Assembly: GCF_000189635.1 (NCBI RefSeq) | Contig: NW_002476169.1 | Span: 186,001-250,000, forward strand | DNA: 64,000 nucleotides | Origin: Tetrahymena thermophila SB210 | Taxonomy: Eukaryota; Ciliophora; Oligohymenophorea; Hymenostomatida; Tetrahymenidae | Direction of reading: 5' to 3' | Part shown: piece after piece, positions 36,965 through 47,908 of the stretch | Numbering within the stretch: position 1 is the stretch's first letter | Layout: each line of letters begins with the position of its first letter | Made by a program: the position numbers and the translations under genes | The notes under the pieces: generated by a model | Told to the model about the DNA's origin: nothing | The model's database searches: none | What the model saw: only the letters and a program-made list of their open reading frames with translations

Positions 36965-39900
36965 TCAAGAAATATTACTTAAGTGGTTATTATTTCTAAA
37001 AGTAGTAGAAGTATTTTTGCTAAATTATCTAAATTTATTTGATTATCTCCTTTTAAATTATTATTATTTTTATTTCTATTGGTTAGAGTAAGCTTTTTTA
37101 AAACTAGAAATAACTAAATTGTAGTTATTATGAGGAAAATATATTTTATATTCTTTCATTTTATCAAAATAATTAACAAAAACATCTAAAGTTTCGATGT
37201 CATCTTCTTAGTTTATTTGATTTTAAACATTTATTTTTCTTTCTAAATTAGATATTTCCTAAATCATAATTCTATTATTTCCTTTTGGTGAATTGACTTT
37301 ATTAATACTTTACTGATATTTAACTAATTATTATGAGCTCTAAATTGGTAATTTTAACTCTTAGTTTAATTGAGAGATGCCAAAATCAACATTTTTCTGC
37401 TTATTTTATAATTCTTCATCTACATTTTAATTCTATTTAAGCTTTTTTTACTCTTAATCAATATTATTTTTTATTAATGGGCTTTAATCATAATCCTTTT
37501 CCCTTATTTAAAATAATGTTATTTTTAAATGAATATATTTTTTTACTTACGTTTCTTGTGAGGTTGTTACATCTTTGTTGTTTTATTTTATATTTTCATA
37601 ATATGACAAAAAGCGTGAGGAAATTCTAATTTTATCTGAAAAAAATAAAGTTAAAATCTATATTTTATAAGGAACTATTTACTATTAAATGTCTCAATTT
37701 AGCTTTCTTCTTACTTTGATTGCTATTTATATTTTTAGTTTTGTATCGACATAGACTATGAATTTACGATTATAGATTACTCTACAGAAGTTAAACTATT
37801 TTAATTATTCCTTTCTCTAAATGTGTTATCTTCTTCTTAATCTATACCACTAAGTTTAATTTAATCTTCATAGCATACATTCTTAATAATCGGAACTCTT
37901 TAATAAAAATAATAATCTTCACATTCATACAGAGACTAAATATCTCCATACTAAAAAATTTATTCAATATCTTCTTTTTGTTCTTAAAGAATTTTAAAAA
38001 TTCTAAATTCTTTTAGAGATGTTTTAAATTCGTTTAGATGTTAGAGAGTCTTATTCTAATTATATAAAAAATTGTTTTAATTATATAAAATACTTTAGAC
38101 GCTAAATATTTATAAAAATTGACTTTTTACATGGGTAGTTTTTCTTCTATATGAATGATCTCTTGTTTAAACAAAAGGAAATATATATCTTTTGATAATG
38201 ACATCTTTTTATGGCACAAAAGATAGACATGAACACTTGTAAGTTTGGTGTGAAAATTAATTACAACAACTACATCTTTATTCTTAACAAGCATCATTTG
38301 AAATATCTTACAGTAAAATATCTTTTAGCTTGTAAAAAGTCTCCTATTAAAAAAATTAATTTTATTAAGTAAAAATTACTTGAGTAATTTCAAAAAAATT
38401 TAATTTGTACATGATCTTCCTTAAAAGAAGAGAGTAGGTCTTTAAATTAATTATACTCGCAGTAAACAACTGTACAGATATTTGCACTTTTAAATGTGTT
38501 ATCAGACTATTTTTACAATATAAATTATCTCAAGTTTATTAAACTTCCTGCCTATTTATAAATAAATTAATTAATTTTATATTTAAAGCAATTTTCTATA
38601 ATTGTAAAAATTAATTTATTAACTTTTAAGGCATAGATTGTGTGATCATTTAAATCTCTTTCAAATACTTGATTTATCTGTCCTCTATAAATAAAGAAAA
38701 TTTTATTGCTTACTTCTCCTTTTTTTATGACAACTTCATTAGGATAAAGCCTTACATTAAATATTTTAAAATAATTAATTAGTCATTTTTCTTTTCATCT
38801 AAAATGATAATTTTACTAAACGTCTTTCATAATTAGAGACATCTTATTCAAAAACTAAGTAGAGAAAAGCTTAGAAAACAATTTATTTGATTTAATAATT
38901 TTTCCATAAAACTAAGTCTTTACTTCATTTTGAAGTGGTTCATTTAGCTTTTATAAAGCATATTCGCCTCTCTAATATTTCTCATGCTTGTTTATGTACT
39001 CAAGCTATTTTATTACTTTAAGCATTAATTATTTACTAATTTGTCTTTTCTGAAGATAATTTAATACATCTTGCTACTAAATCCTAAATAAAAAAATTCA
39101 GCATAAAGAATATTGACTCAATAATATTTACAAGAAAGACTCTTATTCTTGAAAATTAGATCTAATTATTTCTCCAATAGCATTAATAGAATATGCAAAT
39201 AATCCAGAACCAATAAATGTTATACTCATAACATAAATTTTTTCTTATGGACTAATAGGAGTTATGTCTCCATACCCAATTGTAATCATAGTTATTACAG
39301 AGAAATATATGCTATTTAAATATTAAATTGTCCATTCTTTATTTTATAAATTATTTTTATTGATCCAATTTTCTTCCCCTAAGCCTGTGGTTCCTACATA
39401 AAAAAATCCACAAGCTATAAAATGTGCTACTAAAAGAAGTAGTCCTATTAATTTGATAAGTTCATACTCAGCTTTAAACATTTTCTGTCTTCATTTATAA
39501 TTAATAATAATTAATTAATTTAAAAAATCTTTTAATTTTGTATTGTTAAAAAAAATTAATATTTCTTTAAATTTTAGAAAATTAATTCATTATTAATTAA
39601 TTAATTTAAATTTTTATGTTTTAAAGATTAAATTTAAAAATCATATACAAAAATATTTATTTTCTCTAAATAATGTAAAGAATAAAATAGCAAATAAACA
39701 ATACATTTTATTTTATTAGGTGGGTTGAAAAATAAATATGCAAGAGTTTTAAAGAAAAAGAAATATTATTTTACCTCATGATCAAAGCTGTCTTAATTTT
39801 TTTTTCTATTGATGGCAGCTAGTAAAGTCTCAAAATAACAAGTGGTAAAACTGTTGAGTCATTGATATAACTGGATATTATTAAAATGAATGTAGTAGAG

Positions 39901-41176
39901 AAATCTAACATAAAGCTTGTCTTTAAATATCTTTTTGCTATTTCTTTTCTATCAATAGCTAAATTTCCTTAGAAGTATACTGAAGTGTTAAATCTTACTA
40001 AGATAGAAAAAGAAAAAATAATGGAGGAAAATTAAAAAAGGGAATCATCGAAATTTTATTATTTTATATGGAAAATTTTGTTCATAGGTATCCAAGTTGA
40101 TTGAAGAAGAATTGTTATGAACTAAATAAACTCCCATATTATGATTCCAAAGCTATCTTACTAAAATACTTAAATTTTGCTTAAAATATATTCTAATTTA
40201 AGAAGTAAATATGGCTTGTCTTTTGTACTATCAAAATGGGAGGCTTGGTCATCGATAAGATCAGAAAAACCATTTTAAATATGACCAATGCTTCTAAATA
40301 AAACCTAATTAATTAATAAGAAAAGTGAATAAATATTAATTTTTGTAAATAACACTTATTCTTTTAAATGCTTACATTAAATTTAATTTTTTTTAAGAAT
40401 TTAAGAACAAAGTATATTCTTTTTAAGAAATTTGACTTGTAAATAACAACAGTCTAATCCATATTTTCCGTTTCACCCTTAGTTTCTTTACGATTTTTTT
40501 AATATTAAATTATAATATTATGAATATTTAAGCTTTTATTCGTCTATGAAGATTATGAGTTTTCATATGTTTCAATTTAGCGGTTATTATATTTTAGTAG
40601 ATTTATTTGATTTTTGTGTAAAAATTATGAAAAGTTTTCATACTAAGTATTTGTAACATTTTCAGTATTTTCTTCAAAATAATTGGTGTGTATATGCAGC
40701 ATATTTTTATCTTAATTTTATAAAGTATTTTTTTATTATATATTTTCATTTCCTAAAGAACTTTAAATAGATCTACTACTGTTATTTAAAAACTCAACAT
40801 TTTGTGAAAAATGTACTTAATCAAATTCAGTGTCATTTTCTTTAAAATACTATATAGTCTTGGTGTTACAAATTTAACTCTCTTTTATTTCTTTAGGTTT
40901 TTAATTTTATTAAGGACTATTTCTTGATGGCTAATCTTAATATAACTATTAGCTATCTAGCTCTTAAGAATCATCTTCTTTCCTCATGTTAATTTTGTTA
41001 AATCCATTACAGCTGTTTTATTTCTCGTAATATGCTCTTCTAAAAACACTTCCTCTCCTCATATCTGCATTATCATCTTCATTGCTGTTTTCTAATCTTA
41101 AAGCGAGAGAATTACTTCCAAATTGAATTGTTTAACTCATAGATTCTGAACATATTTTAGCTTAATCAGTTATCAT
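36965..41176 (-). CDS. Potassium channel with CNBD-like fold and zinc knuckle (member E)
   Basis: A 1143-residue protein from ten exons; introns 40305-40375, 39489-39774, 39084-39131, 38751-38816, 38552-38623, 38344-38410, 38056-38130, 37636-37682 and 37503-37550. The spliced frame closes at one TGA. S5 has LLVAHFIACGFFYVG, the filter near residue 515 is MITIGYGDIT, S6 is AYSINAIGEII, and the C-linker is LNYLQKRQISKQL. The CNBD-like fold reads SLINLRQFI then TFKSAN, without the canonical Glu/Arg pair. The CCHC motif CSCCNQFSHQTYKC is near residue 764, but the Pro that follows it in the others is Ser here. The tail ends with EYKIYFPHNNYNLVI. It is the most upstream gene of the transcription-aligned array C-D-E, with seven or more splice positions shared among the three. 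Confidence 0.9.
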
Positions 41177-41705
41177 AATTAATTAATTTATTTTACTTTT
41201 AGTTTGTTTTTATTATTTACAATTTTAATAAATTTTATGTATTGTAAAAAAATAAATAAGCTATTTTTACAAAAAAAATTACTTTCTTCTACTAAAAAAC
41301 ATACTTTCTTCTACTAAAAGCAATTTTTCATATTAAATAGATCATTTTCCTTTACTAAAAGCATAATTTTAGTTCAGAAAAAAATATTGTTTACAAAATC
41401 AATGCTTGACATTAGTTTTCAAAAGTTTTTTAATTTATTATCAATTATTTTCAATCTCTTCTATTACATTTATGTAAAAGCTATTTCAGATAAATTACAA
41501 TTACTAGATTGAATATTTATGCCTTTAAATTTAACTAAAACTCAATAAATATTTTGATAGTCACTTGATAACTTGGCTTGACCCAATATGTTTATTGGTA
41601 ATATAATTATTATAAATTAAGAAATTGCTTTATTTTAAATACAAAATTAAAAAAATATCTTATTTTTAAAAAAAATTTAATTTACTTGGTTAAATACTAA
41701 CTAAA
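41177..41705. other. Intergenic upstream of channel E and of the tRNA pair
   Basis: About 530 bases. Near 41281-41352 a short unit resembling CTTTCTTCTACTAAAA recurs roughly three times with changes. No gene is supported; it should hold the promoter of channel E. Confidence 0.5.
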
Positions 41706-41776
41706 GCACCGATGGTTTAGTGGTAGAATAGAGCGTTGCCATCGCTTTGACCCGGGTTCGATTCCCGGTCGGTGCA
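41706..41776 (+). tRNA. tRNA-Gly (anticodon GCC)
   Basis: A 71-nt cloverleaf. The acceptor stem pairs GCACCGA with TCGGTGC, discriminator A. The D arm carries GGTTTAGTGGTAGAA, overlapping the A box of the internal Pol III promoter. The anticodon stem GAGCG/CGCTT encloses the loop TTGCCAT, giving anticodon GCC. The T arm CCCGGGTTCGATTCCCGG includes the B box GGTTCGATTCC. No intron, and CCA is not encoded, as usual in eukaryotes. It reads GGC and GGT codons. Confidence 0.97.
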
Positions 41777-41782
41777 TTTTTT
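41777..41782 (+). terminator. Pol III T-run terminator
   Basis: Six T residues directly after the discriminator base of the first tRNA-Gly, typical of Pol III termination. Confidence 0.8.
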
Positions 41783-41848
41783 ATTAATAAACAAATTCCT
41801 AACTTATTAAAAATAAGTAGTACATTGTGTTTAAGTTATTTATCGTAA

Positions 41849-41919
41849 GCATCGATGGTTTAGTGGTAGAATAGAGCGTTGCCATCGCTTTGACCCGGGT
41901 TCGATTCCCGGTCGATGCA
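41849..41919 (+). tRNA. tRNA-Gly (anticodon GCC), second copy
   Basis: A near-identical second copy 72 bases downstream. It differs from the first only in the acceptor stem, GCATCGA with TCGATGC: position 4 is T instead of C and its partner is A instead of G, so pairing is kept. Anticodon loop, D arm and T arm are unchanged. Flanking DNA is not similar, so the duplicated unit looks limited to the tRNA itself. Confidence 0.97.
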
Positions 41920-41926
41920 TTTTTTT
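41920..41926 (+). terminator. Pol III T-run terminator
   Basis: Seven T residues directly after the second tRNA-Gly. Confidence 0.8.
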
Positions 41927-42092
41927 ATTATATTTTTTGTTTATAAACAAACTCGATATAAAAAATGCTCTACTAGATAACAAATATCAAAATGAAACAA
42001 TTTAATTCTATCTAATTAATAACTGTTATATAAAACATTTATTTAAACTAAATAAGTTAATAAAATAATATGAATAGGTATGAATGAATTCA

Positions 42093-43175
42093 TCAATCAA
42101 ATGCATTTTTTTCTAAATCGATTTCATCTTACTAAAGTTATTTTTCTTCATCTGATAATTTAGTAACAATATTTTATACAGCTATCCCTCCATTAAGGAA
42201 AGATTCTTTTTCATGAGCTTATTCTCCATTGAAATTTGGATTTCCTTCTGATTGAGCAAATAGCATCTATTAATTCTACGAACTCTATACATTATTGCTT
42301 ACAGATAAATCGGTTTCTACTGGAATACCATTTTATTCATGTTAGATTTAACTCTCAGCTGCATCTGTTTATGTAATTGAATCATCTCCTTTAAAAGCTT
42401 AGTTTGGAAAATTAAAGTCTCCTGACCCTACTGAACTACCAGAAAAATCACTTTCTCCTAATACTTTATCATTAATAGAATCATTTACTAAATCACTTCC
42501 AGTAAGAAAAGTGTCTGCTTCTTCAACTACTTCTGTTTATTAGGTATTTGTATTTTCTGTTGGAATTTCATTTTCATGATGCTATATTGTACTTTGCTAG
42601 CTTTCTTATTAAGATAAATTAGGATCTCCTCCAAAAGCTGAATTTTAATCTTAATTATCACCAGAACCAATGCCTTATTAAGCCTAACTGTTTCCACCTT
42701 ATGTAGTATCACTAACAGCTTATTCGGTAAGATCAGATCCTGATAAAATATTATTTAATTCTTATTGATTTTAACTATCAGCTGTTTAACCATTCTCTTC
42801 ATCGTAAGTTTAATTCCCTATAACATCATTTTCTGTATCGTTTGTATCTCCTTCAATAACATTTTGTTAATTTGTTTAATCTACTGTTTCAAAAGCTTTT
42901 TCTTATCCAGGTGGTACAAAAATAGGCAATTTATTTTCTTCAAAGGTTCTTTTTTCTTTTTAATTATCGAATGGTCTCTTTGCAAAAGGATTTTATGCTA
43001 ACTCTTCAGCAAAATGATCATAAGGATCTTATAATAAAATTTGCAATTACTAATTCTTTTAAAATTCTGGAGTTAAGTGCTATTGTTATTTTTTGTATTT
43101 TCTAAGCATTGGAACTGCTCTTATTAAACACACTGTAATGAGCAAAACTAAAAATAGCTTTGCTGAAGATTTCAT
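42093..43175 (-). CDS. Secreted acidic repeat-containing protein, unknown
   Basis: An intron-free 360-residue protein ending at TGA. The start gives a clear signal peptide (MKSSAKLFLVLLITVCLIRA), so it should enter the secretory pathway. There is no second membrane segment. After a short basic stretch the protein is rich in Asp, Glu, Gln, Asn and Ser with loosely repeated units: SGSDLTEQAVSD and TGSDLVNDSIND; STIQHHENEIPTEN and SQIQHEQNGIPVET. No catalytic domain is recognised. In ciliates such proteins include cargo of dense-core granules (mucocysts) and surface coats, but that is a guess from composition. The gene lies about 170 bases beyond the tRNA pair. Confidence 0.8.
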
Positions 43176-43871
43176 TTTTAAAATAAGTGCTTATATGTGT
43201 TTGCGTATAAATTCTTATAAATTTATCTAATTACTTAAATCTTTAAAATTAAAAACAGTTTATACTTTAGCAATTGAATTCTCTTAAAAACGGTAACAAT
43301 CACTCAATAACAAGCGATTTTCAATTTAATGAATTAAAAATTATTTGAAATAGATTTATAATCAATAATAAAATGTTCATAAAATTTAAAATATTTTTGT
43401 AAGTCAGTCATAGTATTTATAAAAATATAATTATTTAAATCAAAAAGAATAAATAAATGTATCTAAGTTATATATAAAACATTTGCAAATTTTTTATATT
43501 TTGTATTTTAAGAATAATTGTTTCAGTAGTGTTTGATATAAGATGAAGAAGATTAGATAAAATATGTAAGTATCAAGATTTATATGATTCACAATTTATT
43601 AAACTTTTGAATATAATTTTATTTAAAATCAAATAAAATCCTTTAAAATATTATTTTTTAAATTAAATTAAATTTTAAAGTGTGTCTTCAGAATTAATAT
43701 AAAAATTAATCTAATTTAATAATTAAAGCTCTTTTAATTATAATAATTTTAAAATACTTTGATAGATAGTTTTTAATTTTTTGCATGAAATAGCGATTAT
43801 TTAGATTAATAATTTAGTAATATTGAATTATAAATTTATGATAATGTATAAAATAACTTTATAAAAATGTA
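43176..43871. other. Intergenic, promoter side of the secreted-protein gene
   Basis: About 700 AT-rich bases between the start of the secreted-protein gene and the end of the CEP120-like gene. No gene is supported. Confidence 0.55.
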
Positions 43872-45799
43872 TCAAACTTATTTTGCTCTTATTTGGTTGT
43901 TTAATTATATGATAAGAGGATCATTTTCTTAATATCCTGCTGTTCGTAAATAGTAGTCTCTTTCATAAATAAGTCTTTCTAATTCTCCCATATTATCCTA
44001 GTTCCAATCATATTCTTCATAGTTGGCATTTTAGTCTATTACGTTTGAATAAGTAGGATCAACAACTAAGGCTTTTGGAATTTCTTATTGATTTCTTCTA
44101 TATGCAGTGGCATTAATATTCATGTTAGGCTCTACATTCTCTTTTTATTACTTAAGCAGTTAAATTTCATTACGGAGTTGTTCAATTTCTCCATTATTTT
44201 TAAAATTATTTTCTTCTTTAAGCATTTCATATTGCTTCTTTTGTTTAAGCAGCTCAGCTCTTAACTTTTCGTAGTATACTTTATGCTATTCTTTGATTTC
44301 GTTTGCCTTTTATAGCTCTTTTTTAAGTTCTTTTATTTCAAGCATTTTATCTTTAAGCTCATTTTTAACTAAACTTATAGGTGAGTTTTCTTACTCTTTT
44401 TTGTATTTTTCATATTCTTTTTTCATGTTTGCATATTCTTCTTTCAGCTATTCGAACTTAATTTAAAAAAATAATTTTAAAAACTTCTAAATTATATTTA
44501 ACAAAATATAGATAATTAGTTAGATAGATACCTCTAGTTTCAAAGCTGTCTTGTCTTTTTCTGAATTTCCCTACTAATCTTTAATTTTTCTTTTTAAAAC
44601 AGCTATTTCTTCATCTTTTAGAGAGATTTAACGAGATGTTTCAGTAATTCTTGTTTTAAGCTCTTCTTCAAGTAAAACGATTTTTTATTCTCTTTTTTGT
44701 AACTCCATTGCTTTTTCTTTGCTTTTTTTATTTAGCAAATTCATACTTGCTTCTATCTTTTTAAATACTCTCTCTTTTTCAATTTCTTTTGTTCTCCATT
44801 CCTCACTCAATTTTTAAAGGAACTCCATTTCTTTTTGTTTTAATGTAATTTTAAATTTAGCTTCTTCTGCTTTCTTCCATGTTTCTAATTCCCATATGAT
44901 TTTATATTCTAAATCTCCAAATAAGTCATTCTTTTCTGGAAGTACTACTGCTGGATAATCTACATCTTAATCTCCTTATTAATTTATATTATTATTTCCT
45001 TCTAATAAGTCTTGAATTTCATCATTTGACTTAATTCCTAACTATTTTTCTTTTCTTATTATCTATTCTTTAGGACCTAAATCTTCCAAGTAAAATATTA
45101 CCCTTAACTCTGCTACTTTTTTTATGGGGTTTCTATTATCATCAACCTCATCTACAGGTAAATAAGCATCCGATACCTTCGCATAACTTTAGCTTGTTTT
45201 TCTTACTTGTCCTTTCATTATATTCTTTTTATAAGTTAAAAACCATAAAATAAAACTTTTAACACAAGGTAAACTTTTCTATCAAATGCAAATGAAAATT
45301 TACAAATTACATTTTTTCATTTTTTAAATAAAGCAATTTTTTTTAATTTGATTTTATAATAAATAAATGAAAAATAAATTTAGTGTTTTACTGAAAAATT
45401 ATATTTGCATATTCCAATCAAAATATCCTTTTTAAGCCTATCTTAGTGCCATAACTCGATTTCAAACTCTCCCTATAATCTATCATTTAAATTAGCCTAT
45501 GTACAATCGAAAGTATAACTTCTGAAGCTATTTGGGAACTTCTCTTCAACTCGTGGCTTAGTAATAGATATAGGTGGAGCGGATTTGAATTGCTTAATAT
45601 TTAAATTTATTAAAGATTAATATCTAGCATAAATGTTTCCCCTAAAATCATGCTCTTTAAGAGAATGAACATCAATTGAAAGTCTAAGACGATGTTCTGG
45701 ATTTTAAGGGTTCTAATTTGCCTCAGATTACTTATTAAAATCTTTAATTTCCTTGTTTTCTTCTTCATCTAATTCAAAATCTTAAGAATAATTACTCAT
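43872..45799 (-). CDS. CEP120-like centriole protein, short form
   Basis: A 561-residue protein from three exons; introns 45225-45391 (167 nt) and 44457-44531 (75 nt), frame closing at TGA. Residues about 35-136 form a C2-like domain with HRLRLSIDVHSLKEHDFRG, then KFPNSFRSYTFDC and IELWHQDRLKKDILIG. This pattern matches the DUF3668/C2 domain of CEP120. The next exon continues with AELRVIFYLEDLGPKEQ, as in CEP120. Residues about 200-430 are a long coiled coil. The C-terminus reads GELERLIYERDYYLRTAGY, like the conserved end of CEP120. Animal CEP120 is about 1000 residues with extra N-terminal C2 domains that are missing here. CEP120 works in centriole elongation and ciliogenesis, so a basal-body role is inferred. 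Assignment is from remembered family patterns. Confidence 0.75.
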
Positions 45800-46021
45800 A
45801 TTATACAACTTTAAGCAATATTTTTATAAACAAGGCTAACTATTTATTATGTATCTTTTTAATTTAAATTAAATTCAATTAACTAGTCTTCTTTTTCTTT
45901 TAATTCCAGTCAATCAAATTGTTATTTTTTTATTAATAAATTTCAAAAATTGATTAAAGATGTTAGATTGATTGACTTCATTAATTTTTAAGTATTCTAT
46001 CATTAATTCAAAATCTTTCAA

Positions 46022-46054
<33 letters not shown>

Positions 46055-46423
46055 CCTACCTACTTTTCTATTATTTTTAAAGTTACTTTATATTGAAACT
46101 ATTTTTAAAAATGTTATTTAGCATTTATAAAATAGATTTTTAATGAATTTAAAATATTATTGAAAATCAATATTTATTTAAAATTCTGCTTTATTAGATA
46201 AATTAAAAACTCTTAAAGAATCTTTTATTATCCATTTTAAAATCATTTATTTTAATTTTCTAAAGTAAATAAACATGTTGTCTTTATTTTTTTAACAAAA
46301 TATATCAGATAAAATATTCATAAATGTTTATTTTTCAAAATATTTTTTCTGATTGACAGTATTTAATATTAAAGTAAATTGATATTTAAAAACGTAGTTA
46401 TTAATAAAATAAAGAAGTAATAT
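45800..46423. other. Divergent intergenic region with microsatellite
   Basis: About 620 bases between two divergently transcribed genes, so both promoters should lie here. Apart from the tetranucleotide repeat at 46022-46063, only AT-rich sequence is seen. Confidence 0.55.
46022..46063. repeat. ATCT microsatellite
   Basis: About eight perfect ATCT units followed by three imperfect ACCT-type units, a simple tetranucleotide repeat. Confidence 0.9.
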
Positions 46424-47908
46424 ATGTAATTCGTAAATATTGAATTACCAGAATTCACATAAATTTTTGCAAGAAATAGCATCACCTAATCAAATTTTCT
46501 GCAAGAAAATGAATATTTTGAAAAACCTAGAAAAATGGTGAGCAATAAAGAGTATATTGTTTGGGTATTTGAGGAGTGTTTAGATCTGAACATTTTTAAA
46601 TAAAAGCTATAAAATACAAATCTAACAAAAAGTATGAGGTAGATTTATAGATCGGAGTTAAGATATTTAGCTATTAATTAAGATAATAACTCAAAAGACA
46701 TTCAATATCATGAAAAATATAAAACTTTCTACTTAGGATGCTCTCTTTAAAATGCTAAAATAAATTAATTTGATATTTCGCAAAATCATTTAGTAGCACT
46801 AACAACTGATGGACTTTTGATTGTAATTAATATGTAGCAGAAATAGTAATAATAAAATCATCATGCATCTCAATTAGCTAAAACAAGTTCTTCTTCTTCT
46901 TTTTCTCCATAAAAAGGATTGGCTTAAAATATTTAATAGGAATAACTATTTAAAATAAATCTTTAAGATAATTATTTTGTTAGAATTATTATGGCTGAAA
47001 ACTAAAGCGATTATTTTTACGCTCTTGATAATTAAAATAGCTTTTATTAAATTTCTTTTTTAGATGCAAAGATAACAAATATTATAGAAATTGAAAATTA
47101 TGATTCCTATGTAGGAAACCATGAAGGATAAAGAATAAGGTTAATTGAAATAAATGGGTATGGCTATTTACTTTATTCTCTCTAGAACTATATGTTTTAC
47201 TTAGAAACTTAAATCATTAATAATTAAAAAAACAAGGGTGTTATAAAAAAATCTCATTATATGAAGGATATTTCATTTAATTTAATTTTATCTTCCTTTT
47301 AGAACAATATATTTATGATTAATAATCAATATAGCTCAAGGTATTATTTGTTATTTGTTGAAAATGTTAATGAAGCTGAAAATCAATAAATTTTTAACTA
47401 AATAACTAAATATATATACAGCTTTTAAGCATCGCCTGAAAAAGGTAACACTTAAACAAATAGTAAGATATGTGAATTTATCTAATAATTTAATAACTAA
47501 AAAGCTCTATTTAAAGATATAAAAAAAGCTTGGTCTTTAAAAATTTGTAAACTTCTCTAATAAATGGATAAAGATTATTATCATTAGCTTTTCAATAACT
47601 ATATTATTTATTAATTGTCAAAATATCTGTTGAAACACTAACTAAATATATTAGATTTAATATAAATATCAGTTATATCGCTCTTTCAATTAAATCCCAA
47701 ATACTTAAGCATTTTACTTTATCAATTAGAATCTATTGTAGTTGATTTTAGGATCAAAAATGAAATATGGGAAAAAGTTTGGGATTATATGCCTCTCTAT
47801 GATTTAGAAAGAGAATAAGATGACCCTGATTATAAATCTGAATACATAAAAGTATGTAAAATATTAGGTACTGATAGCTAAATTAATTTTTTGTTGACAG
47901 AAAATTGA
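46424..47908 (+). CDS. Unrecognised 494-residue protein
   Basis: An intron-free frame ending at TGA. It begins MQFVNIELPEFTQIFARNS. The first half alternates short hydrophobic strands with polar loops (HLVALTTDGLLIVINMQ; SDYFYALDNQNSFYQISF; YGYLLYSLQNYMFYLET), which suggests a beta-propeller-like or WD-type fold, but no clear WD dipeptides are present. The second half is probably helical (KALFKDIKKAWSLKICKLLQ and after). No signal peptide or membrane segment is evident. Function is unknown; a propeller-plus-helical layout is common in trafficking and ciliary scaffold proteins, which is only a suggestion. Confidence 0.75.

Noticed and set aside
42765-43001. Plus-strand hydrophobic frame
   Set aside because: Antisense to the secreted acidic protein, whose frame is uninterrupted from signal peptide to TGA.
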